Assembly (NCBI RefSeq): GCF_014694455.1
Contig: NZ_JAAUWT010000014.1
Span: 100,117-164,116, forward strand
Length of the DNA: 64,000 nucleotides
Origin: Vibrio sp. S9_S30
GTDB taxonomy: Bacteria > Pseudomonadota > Gammaproteobacteria > Enterobacterales > Vibrionaceae
Direction of reading: 5' to 3'
Of the stretch, positions 1 through 7,981 are shown in pieces. A program made the translations under genes and the position numbers. Under the pieces are notes generated by a model. The model was not told where the DNA came from. It did not search any database and saw nothing but the letters and a program-made list of their open reading frames with translations. Numbering within the stretch: the first letter of the stretch is position 1; every line of letters begins with the position of its first letter.

Positions 1-1032
1 CAAGAGTTTTCTGCTCAATTCCCAGAGATGACGCCTTCCAGCCCCGTTGCGGATTTTTTAACACATGTCCCTCAAGCCGCTCGGTTTATGGAAGATGGCC
101 GATTCACTTCCTACAGCCCGATGTATCTTCTGGACAGTTTTATCCGAGACGGGGTGATCACCATTGAGCGGGCAAAAATCGCGAAGGTGGCAAAATCCAA
201 TGGTCAGTTTTATCTTACAGACACAAGCGGTAAGACCGTGAATCAAACAGGGTTTTCAAAGTGTGTGCTGGCGGCATCTGCCATGGTGAACAATGCCATC
301 ATGGCCAGCTCGCTTGGGCAAAGCTTTACCTCTGAACTGACCGATCATTACTGTTTGGGCATTGCCGTCAAAGTGAAAGAAGGCACCGAAATTGGTGCCT
401 ATCGACACGAAATGTTGTGGCATGGGTACAGCCAGCATCATGACCTGAACGCCAATATTTTTGTGGTGGAGCGACCTCGAACATCGGATGGCGACCGATT
501 GTTGTTACTGATGGCGGTGGTGGAACAAAACCCAGAAGACTCCCCGTTGAGCCAGTTGCGCTGTCAGGTCCGTGGTGGCAAAGCTGAGCTCACGATCGAT
601 GCCCACCATTCCAAGCGTGACGTCGAAAATTACAACAACGTCGCCCATCGATTAGTGGCATTTGCTCGCGAAAAGTTGAATGTGGATCTGCGTGCGTTAT
701 CCCCTACGGAAGACGAAAAGCAGGGCAAACACTTCAAGTCCTTTGGTGACTTATCCATTCAAGATGAATTCGACAATGCGCTTAACAATTTAGAGACCAC
801 TTCTCAAACCAATGTTTTTACTCGGTTCACTTTTCCTTATGGCGCTTATGAACACGAGAGCGCTTGTCACCCGTTGGCAGGAAAAGGTGTTAACGCATTA
901 ACCGAGGAACTCGAATTAGCCGCGATGCCTGGGTTGTATGCCGTTGGTCCTGGGGCGTTTCCAAGGTTAGGCATTGCAAACCCTGCATTGACGATTTGTG
1001 CTATGTCCCGTTGGCTAGCATCACACATTTAG
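1..1032 (+). CDS. GMC-type FAD oxidoreductase, C-terminal part (5' truncated by window edge)
   Basis: The frame is open from base 1, so the true start lies outside the window; what remains is about 343 residues. The last 60 or so residues look like the C-terminal domain of GMC oxidoreductases: a His in ACHPLAG (about residue 290 from the edge), then GLYAVGPGAFP and the NPALTI motif (Asn near 327). In this family a His/Asn pair at these places sits over the flavin and takes the proton from an alcohol substrate. The FAD-binding N-terminus is not visible. The stop lies 9 bases before a DegT-type aminotransferase, so the two are probably one operon. Family assignment is fairly sure; the substrate is unknown. 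Confidence 0.65.
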   Translation, partial: QEFSAQFPEMTPSSPVADFLTHVPQAARFMEDGRFTSYSPMYLLDSFIRDGVITIERAKIAKVAKSNGQFYLTDTSGKTVNQTGFSKCVLAASAMVNNAIMASSLGQSFTSELTDHYCLGIAVKVKEGTEIGAYRHEMLWHGYSQHHDLNANIFVVERPRTSDGDRLLLLMAVVEQNPEDSPLSQLRCQVRGGKAELTIDAHHSKRDVENYNNVAHRLVAFAREKLNVDLRALSPTEDEKQGKHFKSFGDLSIQDEFDNALNNLETTSQTNVFTRFTFPYGAYEHESACHPLAGKGVNALTEELELAAMPGLYAVGPGAFPRLGIANPALTICAMSRWLASHI

Positions 1033-1041
1033 GAAAAGAAA

Positions 1042-2271
1042 ATGAGCAACAAAACCTTAGCATTATTCGGTGGTGAGCCGATTGTTTCTGAGCCGCTTCC
1101 AGCGTGGCCGAGTTTGGATAAATCGGTACTGGGAGACATTGAGAACATTTTAGAAACCGGAGAAATTAACTACTGGACAGGAAACCGTGGGCGCAAGTTT
1201 GAGGCGGATTTGGAGTCTTACCTAGGTGATGGCCATGTGATCACGACCACCAATGGCACCTCGGCTTTGCATACGGCATTCAGTTCCCTCGGAATCGGTG
1301 ATGGCGATGAAATCATCTGCCAGCCATACACCTTCATTGCCTCTGCTTTTTCCATCATGCAAGCCGGTGCGACCCCTGTATTTGCGGATGTGGATGAAAC
1401 CCACACGTTGGATGCGAGCAAGTTAGAGCGCCATATTACGCCAAAAACCAAAGCCATCCTTGTGGTTCATACCTTCGGGGTGCCAAGCGATATGGATGCC
1501 ATCAATGCCGTTGCCAAAACGCATGGTTTGTTGGTGATTGAAGACTGCGCGCAAGCGCTAGGGTCGCAATACGATGGTCAGTTATTGGGTACCGTGAGTG
1601 ATGCGGGGTGTTTTAGCTTCTGTCAAAGCAAGCACATCACCACCGGTGGTGAAGGCGGTGCGATATTTGTCGGTTCTGACGATCTGGCGTGGAAATGTCG
1701 CTCGTTTCGGGATCACGGTTTTGATGTGGAAAAACGCCTGCACTTGTTTGAATTGGAGCAAAAGCTCCCCTACATTCACGTGAGATTGGGTTTCAACTTC
1801 AGAATGACCGAGATTCAATCGGCGATTGGCATCAAAGAGTTAGCGAAGTTTAACCGTGGCAATCTTGAGCAGCGCATCAAAAATGGTAAGCGCTTGACCG
1901 CTTTGCTGAAAGGGCACCCTTTGGTGGCACACCTGCCTGTAGACGATGAAAAAAGAGTGAATTCATATTGGTGGGCGCCTTACATCTTGGATATGTCACT
2001 GCTAGATTGTGACATCAAAACCTTTGCCGATGCGATGGCTGCCGAAGGGGTGCCTGCGTACCCGGTTCCTTGGCCAGAGATCTATAAAGAGCAAGCGTTT
2101 GCCAATATAGAGGGCTCACCTTCCTTAGAAGAATGGCAAGCCGACTGCCCAATGGCGAAAACATTGGGGGAAACGACATTGGTATTCCATACTCACCCCG
2201 TATACGACGAGCATTTAATGGAAGCGTTCTACGCCGCCTTCAATAAGGTGTATGAGCACTACAAGAAGTAA
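1042..2271 (+). CDS. DegT/DnrJ/EryC1/StrS family PLP-dependent aminotransferase
   Basis: A 409-residue fold-type I aminotransferase of the sugar/cyclitol family. NGTSALHTAF (about 71-80) is the phosphate-binding loop region, IEDCAQA (166-172) carries the Asp that holds the PLP ring nitrogen, and the Schiff-base Lys is K197 in CQSKHITTGGEGG. Relatives move an amino group onto a keto-sugar or keto-cyclitol. The ATG is preceded by GGAAAAG. It follows the GMC oxidoreductase gene by 9 bases, which suggests oxidation of an alcohol to a ketone and then transamination; that pairing is inference. A strong hairpin terminator follows. The product and substrate cannot be told from the sequence. Confidence 0.85.
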   Translation: MSNKTLALFGGEPIVSEPLPAWPSLDKSVLGDIENILETGEINYWTGNRGRKFEADLESYLGDGHVITTTNGTSALHTAFSSLGIGDGDEIICQPYTFIASAFSIMQAGATPVFADVDETHTLDASKLERHITPKTKAILVVHTFGVPSDMDAINAVAKTHGLLVIEDCAQALGSQYDGQLLGTVSDAGCFSFCQSKHITTGGEGGAIFVGSDDLAWKCRSFRDHGFDVEKRLHLFELEQKLPYIHVRLGFNFRMTEIQSAIGIKELAKFNRGNLEQRIKNGKRLTALLKGHPLVAHLPVDDEKRVNSYWWAPYILDMSLLDCDIKTFADAMAAEGVPAYPVPWPEIYKEQAFANIEGSPSLEEWQADCPMAKTLGETTLVFHTHPVYDEHLMEAFYAAFNKVYEHYKK

Positions 2272-2280
2272 TCAAACGTT

Positions 2281-2304
2281 AAGACCTTCCCATCGGAAGG
2301 TCTT
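2281..2304 (+). terminator. Rho-independent terminator after the aminotransferase
   Basis: A perfect 10-bp stem (AAGACCTTCC / GGAAGGTCTT) closes a CATC loop and is followed by ATTTATT. It starts about 10 bases after the stop codon and ends the oxidoreductase-aminotransferase unit. Confidence 0.85.
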
Positions 2305-2457
2305 ATTTATTCCATTCATCCTCAAATATGTTGGGATAAATCACACACTAATTCCGCTGTGGAAACCTGATGTCAGGGGTGTCTTTTCCTTGGTGCTGAA
2401 ACACGTGAACGAAGCAAAGGCATCGACCATCTAAGGTTAATGTCGGCTCACCACTTC

Positions 2458-3354
2458 TCAGCGTGACTCCCCCCTCATTTCCCCAGCCTGTTGCAAACTG
2501 AATGCCGTTAATGGGTCGATGTCTTTCACCATACTTTCGATGCGTTGTACGGCTTCGATGGCGGATGTGTCCTTGCGATAACTCAGATAAATAGGTCTAT
2601 ACCACGGTTCTATGTCGTTGATTTGATGTAGCTGACCAGACGCAACAAAGGGTTCAACAATGGAAGCGGGTAAATAGGCGGCACCGCCCTTATCTAAAAT
2701 GAAATCCAACGCAATACGAGCGGTTGATGTCCTGAGAATCGGCGGAGCAAGTTTGCAATGTCGAGCAGCGTGCTCCGACGCAAATCGCGTCCCCCAATCG
2801 ACATACACATAGCGGTTGTTCAGAGCGCTATGGGCATCGGTTTCTCTCGTTGAAACCAACAACAGAACCAAGTCCGCTACTTTCTTACAGGCCAGCTCGT
2901 CTGACTTGAGAGGATCAAACGCAAACGCCATATCGAGGGTTTTTTCCAATAACCGTCGGTTAAGGTTCTCTCGCGCTAATGCTTCAGCTTGAAAGGCGTA
3001 ACCGCTAAATGTGTCGGCGATAACACTCAAACAGTTTTGCAAATACGCATCCCAGATATTGGGTGTGCCAGCCAAGGTCAGTTGAATGGACTTATCTTCT
3101 GCCAGCGACAGTTCTGTTTTGGCTTGCTGAAGCGTATTCACCATGATCTCGGCGTAGGCGATCAATTTTTCTCCGGCGTTGGTGAGCTTAATGCTGTTAC
3201 GGTCGCGGATGAATAAGCTGGTATCGAAGTGGTTTTCTAACTGTTTGATCCGAGCGCTGACGGCAGCTTGGGTGATGTAGAGGTTTTCTGATGCTCGTCC
3301 AAAGTGACGAACTCGGGCAACTTCGAGAAACGTACGGAATACTTTTACATCCAT
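2458..3354 (-). CDS. hdfR: LysR-type transcriptional regulator HdfR
   Basis: A 298-residue LysR-family regulator. The N-terminal winged helix-turn-helix (MDVKVFRTFLEVARVRHFGR, then AAVSARIKQLE at about residues 29-39) and the following residues match HdfR, known in E. coli as an H-NS-dependent repressor of the flhDC flagellar master operon. The effector-binding domain covers roughly 90-290. It is divergent from maoP, exactly as in E. coli, which supports the name. Vibrios control flagella differently, so the target here may not be flhDC. LysR proteins usually act on the divergent intergenic region, which here contains a perfect palindrome. Confidence 0.85.
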   Translation of the reverse strand: MDVKVFRTFLEVARVRHFGRASENLYITQAAVSARIKQLENHFDTSLFIRDRNSIKLTNAGEKLIAYAEIMVNTLQQAKTELSLAEDKSIQLTLAGTPNIWDAYLQNCLSVIADTFSGYAFQAEALARENLNRRLLEKTLDMAFAFDPLKSDELACKKVADLVLLLVSTRETDAHSALNNRYVYVDWGTRFASEHAARHCKLAPPILRTSTARIALDFILDKGGAAYLPASIVEPFVASGQLHQINDIEPWYRPIYLSYRKDTSAIEAVQRIESMVKDIDPLTAFSLQQAGEMRGESR

Positions 3355-3449
3355 AATTTATCCAGAGTGGCTTAGCCTGTTTTGATACCCAATAAACGCG
3401 CACTTGAACCCGTGTTTTGAGGCGACTTGGGTATATGTATTTTTAGAAA

Positions 3450-3462
3450 TGTGAGACTCACA
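3450..3462. promoter_or_regulatory. 13-bp palindrome in the hdfR/maoP divergent region
   Basis: TGTGAG-A-CTCACA is a perfect inverted repeat placed 95 bases from the hdfR start and 117 bases from the maoP start. It could be an HdfR operator or the Vibrio counterpart of maoS, the short cis site that works with MaoP in E. coli and lies next to maoP. I cannot match it to a known maoS sequence. Confidence 0.4.
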
Positions 3463-3579
3463 AATCAATAATAGCTTTTTGTGTTTACGATAAAAATAAT
3501 TTGTTTTTCTTTTTCTAATTTACGTCCTAATTTCACCTCATACGACACCTTTTTATTAGAATCAATACCTGAGGCAACT

Positions 3580-3930
3580 ATGTCAGACATCGAAGTTCGT
3601 GTTGGGCAAAAACGTTTTTTCGATAATAAGAAGTTTCCACGTGGATTTGGAAAATCCGGAGACTTTACTCTTACGGAGTGCGACCTTCTCACTACCTACG
3701 GTGAAACGCTTCATGCATTACAGCACGGAGAGCTAGAACCAGAAAATAGTGAAGAAAAACACTTCCTTAAGGTGCTGGAAAACCCTGGAAAGGCAAAGAC
3801 AAAACTTGAGAATGTGTGGTTAAAATACCTTAAAATCGCCTACGGTCGCCGTACTTTCCATACTCTGCATACGATCGGTAAACCGAGCGAAGAAGAAGCG
3901 GACGACTTGGTCTCAATCGACGACGAATAA
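3580..3930 (+). CDS. maoP: Macrodomain Ori organization protein MaoP (DUF413)
   Basis: A 116-residue protein of the YifE/MaoP family. The FFDNKKFPRGFGKSGDFTL segment (about 14-32), the EEKHFLKVL helix and the C-terminal KAYGRRTFHTL-like block match E. coli MaoP, which with the site maoS limits long-range DNA contacts in the Ori region. The start was set at 3580 because GAGG lies five bases upstream and homology begins there; an open frame extends further upstream without a good ribosome site. The tail is acidic. Its position in an origin-proximal syntenic block beside hdfR fits the role. A hairpin terminator follows. Confidence 0.88.
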   Translation: MSDIEVRVGQKRFFDNKKFPRGFGKSGDFTLTECDLLTTYGETLHALQHGELEPENSEEKHFLKVLENPGKAKTKLENVWLKYLKIAYGRRTFHTLHTIGKPSEEEADDLVSIDDE

Positions 3931-3985
3931 CCCAAGTTTAACCGCCCCAACACTATCATTTCTACAGCTAACTGTTTGTAGAGCC

Positions 3986-4008
3986 TACGGCACCTATAAG
4001 GTGCCGTA
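3986..4008. terminator. Bidirectional terminator between maoP and the DMT exporter
   Basis: A 9-bp stem (TACGGCACC / GGTGCCGTA) around a TATAA loop, followed by TTTGTT on the plus strand. It lies between two convergent genes and can serve both. Confidence 0.7.
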
Positions 4009-4029
4009 TTTGTTGCTTGAATTCGAGCG

Positions 4030-4926
4030 TTACTGACGGGCTTTAGGTGTGCGTTTGATTTGCTGAATGAGTAATCCACCCACGATCATCACTAAGCCGA
4101 TGAAGGTGGAAGGGGGGATCTCCTCACCAATAATGGTCGCGAGCAGCATCAACGAAATAAACGGTGATGTGAATATGAGGTTACTGATTCGAGCGGTGTT
4201 GTCCGTTGCCTTTAGCGCACTCAGCCATAAAACGAATGTTACACCCATTTCAAACAGCCCGACATACGTTACAGCCGCCCAGCCTTTTAGGCTGATTTGC
4301 CCCCAACTTGCTCCTTCATAAAAACTGAGAGCAAAGGCAAACGGCAACGCGACCAGAAACCCAAGCAACACACCCAAAATAGGATCGGCTTTGTTTTTGG
4401 TGTTTAAGATCCAATAGCCTGCCCATAACACAGTGGACAGCAAGGCTAATCCAACACCCAGTGGATTCTCAAATTCCAGTGCCAGCACATTGCCTTTGGT
4501 TGCGATCACCACCACGCCAGCATAGCCAAATAGGCAAGCCGCCCAGTCTTGCTTACGAATCTTTTGCCCTAAAAACACCGCCGCCATTAACGTCAGTGTG
4601 ATTGCCCAACTGTAGTTGAGGGGTTGAGCTTGCGAAGCCGGTAACAAGTCGTAGGCTTGGAACAGAATCAAATAGTAGAAGAGTGGGTTGATAAGCCCAA
4701 GCAACAGGTAGAACCAAGGGTTGGCAGTAAATGTGCCTTTTAGTTTGTGGAGCTTTCCTTGAGCACCACAAATCGACCCTAAAGCCATGGCAGAAACCAA
4801 ACTGGCCACAGTGAGCATCTGGATTGGGGTGAATTCCGCCAGTGTCAATTTGAACGCAGTGGCGACCGTAGACCATAAAAGTACGGCACTGATGCCATAA
4901 ATCAACGCCTGACGCTCATTTTTCAT
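4030..4926 (-). CDS. DMT-superfamily (EamA) inner-membrane transporter
   Basis: A 298-residue hydrophobic protein with two EamA repeats and about ten membrane segments. The first repeat begins at the N-terminus (ALIYGISAVLLWSTVATAF), the second near residue 155 (GLALLSTVLWAGYWIL). Members export metabolites, amino acids or drugs, and the substrate cannot be inferred from sequence. It is convergent with maoP and divergent from rmuC. The ATG at 4926 has an AGGAAAA-like site just upstream on the minus strand. Confidence 0.8.
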   Translation of the reverse strand: MKNERQALIYGISAVLLWSTVATAFKLTLAEFTPIQMLTVASLVSAMALGSICGAQGKLHKLKGTFTANPWFYLLLGLINPLFYYLILFQAYDLLPASQAQPLNYSWAITLTLMAAVFLGQKIRKQDWAACLFGYAGVVVIATKGNVLALEFENPLGVGLALLSTVLWAGYWILNTKNKADPILGVLLGFLVALPFAFALSFYEGASWGQISLKGWAAVTYVGLFEMGVTFVLWLSALKATDNTARISNLIFTSPFISLMLLATIIGEEIPPSTFIGLVMIVGGLLIQQIKRTPKARQ

Positions 4927-4977
4927 ACTTCATTTTTCCTTATTGCTGGGCGCGCAAATGAATGGGATTTCAGCCAA

Positions 4978-5009
4978 AACTGGACATTTATCCAGTGTAA
5001 AAATACTAT
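4978..5009 (+). promoter_or_regulatory. LexA (SOS) box overlapping the rmuC promoter
   Basis: AACTGGACATTTATCCAGTG (4978-4997) has the CTG-N10-CAG form of a LexA box with palindromic ACTG...CAGT ends. Inside it, TGGACA (4981-4986) reads as a -35 element, with TACTAT (5004-5009) as the -10 after a 17-bp spacer. A bound LexA would cover the -35 and block rmuC. Confidence 0.75.
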
Positions 5010-5042
5010 CAAAGGGTTAAGTCAGAAACCTAGGCAAACATT

Positions 5043-6545
5043 ATGCAGTGGATAGTGGAGAATCAGCAGCTTCTTTTCAGCGCTTTTGGCATTTTTGTCA
5101 CTGGAATGATCATGTCAGGCTGGTGGGTGAAACAAAAAATGCGGTTGGACGTGCAGCAACAAGCGCAAGAATTGGAGACAGAGAAACAACTCCACCAAAA
5201 AACAATCGAGCAACTCACCGCAGCGCAGCACGATTTGGATGAGCTTGATACTGCCCGAGACCAATCCGCGTTTGAGTTAAAACAGGCTCACGGAAAAATG
5301 CTGGTCGCAATGGAGAAGCTGAGGCAATTAGAATCACTCCGCCAAGAGAAGCAAGAGCTGACAGCCACGGTAGAACGGCTCAGGAGTGAACTGGCAGAAG
5401 CACAAGCCTGTTTGCGTGAGCAAGAGGCCCGCCATCAGCAAGCTCAGCAAGCCAATGAGGAAAAACTCGCCTTGCTAGAAAACGCGGAACAGCGCCTTAA
5501 GCAACAGTTCGAGCACCTTGCGAACCAATTGTTTGAAAACAAAACCGCCAAAGTCGATCAACAAAATCGCCAGAGCTTAGAAGGGCTACTCAACCCACTC
5601 AAAGACCAGATTGAAGGGTTTAAAAAACAAGTGTCAGACAGTTTTGGGCATGAAGCCAAAGAACGCCATACCTTGGTGCACGAACTGCGTAACCTACAAA
5701 AGCTCAATGAACAAATGGCGCAAGAAGCACTGAACCTTACTCAAGCGCTGAAAGGGGACAACAAGCAACAAGGCAATTGGGGAGAAGTGGTGCTGGCACG
5801 TGTGTTAGTGGAATCCGGTCTTCGTGAAGGGCACGAATACCAAACGCAAGTCAGTTTGCAAGACGAAGCGGGCAAGCGCTATCAACCCGATGTGATTGTT
5901 CACTTACCCCACGACAAACAAGTGGTGGTGGATTCCAAAATGGCGTTGGTCGCGTATGAACGTTATTTCCACGCCGATAGCGATTCTGAGCGCAATGCGG
6001 CATTAAGTGAGCACCTACTCGCGTTGCGTGCACACATTAAAGGCCTCAGCCAAAAAGATTACCATAAGCTCAAAGGCATTCAGAGCTTAGATTACGTGCT
6101 GATGTTTGTGCCCGTTGAACCTGCGTTTCAAGTCGCTATCCAAGCGGATCCGAGTTTGGTAAAAGACGCCATGAGGCACAACATCATTCTAGTGAGCCCA
6201 ACCACTTTGCTGGTGGCACTGCGGACCATCGACAATTTGTGGCGTAATGACAGGCAAAATCAAAACGCCCAAATCATTGCTGAGCGAGCTGCCAAGTTGT
6301 ACGACAAACTCCGTTTATTCCTGACCGATATGGAACATTTGGGGGGCGCGCTGGATAAAGCCAATCAGAATTTTCAAGGTGCCATGAACAAGCTGGTGAC
6401 CGGAAGAGGCAATGTGGTGCGGCAAGCGGAGAGCTTCAAAGATCTTGGGGTCGAAGTGAAACGCAGTATTCCAGATACCCTGTTGGAAATCGCACAAAAT
6501 GACACGTTAGTGGAAAGACAACCGCTTGAGGATAAAGTAGACTAA
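5043..6545 (+). CDS. rmuC: DNA recombination protein RmuC
   Basis: A 500-residue RmuC-family protein. It has one N-terminal membrane segment (about 9-28), a long coiled coil rich in Gln/Glu/Leu (about 30-170) and the RmuC nuclease-like domain (about 180-470), including QGNWGE near 242-247 and the PDV...VDSK pattern (about 282-297) of restriction-type nuclease folds. In E. coli RmuC limits inversions at short inverted repeats. A LexA box lies over the promoter, so it is probably SOS-induced here. It is followed 40 bases later by ubiE, as in other gammaproteobacteria. Confidence 0.92.
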   Translation: MQWIVENQQLLFSAFGIFVTGMIMSGWWVKQKMRLDVQQQAQELETEKQLHQKTIEQLTAAQHDLDELDTARDQSAFELKQAHGKMLVAMEKLRQLESLRQEKQELTATVERLRSELAEAQACLREQEARHQQAQQANEEKLALLENAEQRLKQQFEHLANQLFENKTAKVDQQNRQSLEGLLNPLKDQIEGFKKQVSDSFGHEAKERHTLVHELRNLQKLNEQMAQEALNLTQALKGDNKQQGNWGEVVLARVLVESGLREGHEYQTQVSLQDEAGKRYQPDVIVHLPHDKQVVVDSKMALVAYERYFHADSDSERNAALSEHLLALRAHIKGLSQKDYHKLKGIQSLDYVLMFVPVEPAFQVAIQADPSLVKDAMRHNIILVSPTTLLVALRTIDNLWRNDRQNQNAQIIAERAAKLYDKLRLFLTDMEHLGGALDKANQNFQGAMNKLVTGRGNVVRQAESFKDLGVEVKRSIPDTLLEIAQNDTLVERQPLEDKVD

Positions 6546-6585
6546 GCGCTCGCAATGCCCAAGCGATTGTTTACGAGGAAAGATA

Positions 6586-7368
6586 ATGACAGAAACAAAC
6601 GTTCAGAATACCCCTGCTTCACCCGTTGACGACACAACGCATTTTGGCTTCACAACCGTTGCCAAAGAAGAGAAAGTGGAGAAAGTGGCCGAAGTATTTC
6701 ATTCGGTTGCGGCGAAATACGACATCATGAATGATTTGATGTCGGGTGGTATTCATCGGTTGTGGAAGCGTTTCACGGTTGATTGCAGTGGCGTGCGCCC
6801 TGGTCAGCAGGTTCTCGATTTGGGCGGCGGTACAGGCGACTTGACGGCAAAATTCTCTCGAATTGTGGGTGAAAAAGGGAATGTCATCCTTGCCGATATT
6901 AACAACTCCATGCTGAATGTCGGTCGCGACAAACTGCGTGATAAAGGCATCGTCGGTAACGTCAATTACGTTCAAGCCAATGCCGAAGAACTGCCCTTCC
7001 CAGACAATCACTTCGATTGCATAACCATCAGCTTTTGTTTACGTAATGTGACGGACAAAGAAAAAGCCCTGCGCTCAATGTACCGTGTGCTTAAGCCAGG
7101 TGGTCGCCTGTTGGTGCTGGAATTCTCTAAACCCGTCTTTGAACCGCTTTCTAAAGTCTATGACGCGTATTCTTTCCACTTACTGCCCAAAATGGGTGAA
7201 CTGATCGCGAACGATGCGGAAAGCTATCGTTATTTGGCGGAATCCATCCGAATGCACCCAGACCAAGATACATTGCAAGGCATGATGGATGAAGCGGGCT
7301 TTGAACAAACCAAATACTACAATTTAACGGGCGGTATTGTTGCATTACACCGCGGTTTTAAATTTTGA
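6586..7368 (+). CDS. ubiE: Ubiquinone/menaquinone C-methyltransferase UbiE
   Basis: A 260-residue class I SAM-dependent methyltransferase. VLDLGGGTGDL (about 76-86) is the SAM-binding motif I, and NVTDKEKALRSMYRVLKPGG and the C-terminal LTGGIVALHRGFKF are UbiE signatures. It adds the C-2 methyl group to the benzoquinol ring of ubiquinone and to demethylmenaquinone. GAGGAAAG lies upstream of the ATG. It heads ubiE-ubiJ-ubiB, a conserved quinone gene set. Confidence 0.96.
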   Translation: MTETNVQNTPASPVDDTTHFGFTTVAKEEKVEKVAEVFHSVAAKYDIMNDLMSGGIHRLWKRFTVDCSGVRPGQQVLDLGGGTGDLTAKFSRIVGEKGNVILADINNSMLNVGRDKLRDKGIVGNVNYVQANAEELPFPDNHFDCITISFCLRNVTDKEKALRSMYRVLKPGGRLLVLEFSKPVFEPLSKVYDAYSFHLLPKMGELIANDAESYRYLAESIRMHPDQDTLQGMMDEAGFEQTKYYNLTGGIVALHRGFKF

Positions 7369-7375
7369 GGTGATT

Positions 7376-7981
7376 ATGCCATTTGAACCTTTGGTCACCG
7401 CCATGGTGGAAACCACACTGAACACTCTGATTCAAGATGACCCAGCTTTAGTGAAACGCATGACTCGTCTGAAAGGGCAGGTGATCCAGGTTCACGTAAA
7501 GGAAATCAACAAAACCCTCACGTTTATTTTTAGCCAGCAGATTGACGTACTGGCGCACTTTGAAGGGAAAGCGGATTGTTACTTGTCTTTAAGCTTGAGC
7601 GTATTGCCCGAGTTGCGTGAGCAGGCAAACATTACTCAGCTGATCAAACAAGACAAGCTGGTGCTGGAAGGCGATATTCAACTGGCACAAAAATTTTCCC
7701 AATTATTGACCGACGCCAAACCCGATCTCGAAGAATGGCTTTCTCGTATCACTGGCGATGTGATTGCTCACACCGTTGTCTCCGGTGCGAAACAAAGCGT
7801 AGAGTGGATCAAAAAAAATGCAGAGAAAAAGCAAGACCATTTGGCTCAAATTTTAACCGAAGAGTGGCGTATCGCCCCGCCTCCTCTTGAAGTCGCACAC
7901 TTTTGTGATCAAGTGGATGATATTGCCAGTGCTGTCGCGCGCACGGAATCTCGCCTAAATGCACTGCTGGAGAAAGCATGA
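7376..7981 (+). CDS. ubiJ: Ubiquinone biosynthesis accessory factor UbiJ
   Basis: A 201-residue SCP2-domain protein. UbiJ binds ubiquinone intermediates and, with UbiK, holds together the soluble Ubi enzyme complex. The start at 7376 (MPFEPLVTAM) was chosen because TGAGGTG overlaps the end of ubiE just before it and the homologous region begins there; the frame is open further upstream inside ubiE. The amphipathic C-terminal part (about 160-200) fits the UbiK-binding coiled coil. It overlaps ubiB by ATGA, a sign of translational coupling. Confidence 0.9.
   Translation: MPFEPLVTAMVETTLNTLIQDDPALVKRMTRLKGQVIQVHVKEINKTLTFIFSQQIDVLAHFEGKADCYLSLSLSVLPELREQANITQLIKQDKLVLEGDIQLAQKFSQLLTDAKPDLEEWLSRITGDVIAHTVVSGAKQSVEWIKKNAEKKQDHLAQILTEEWRIAPPPLEVAHFCDQVDDIASAVARTESRLNALLEKA

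Noticed and set aside
3481..3579. Longer MaoP starting at 3481
   Set aside because: The first 33 codons are AT-rich intergenic DNA without homology; the ATG at 3580 has a well-placed GAGG.
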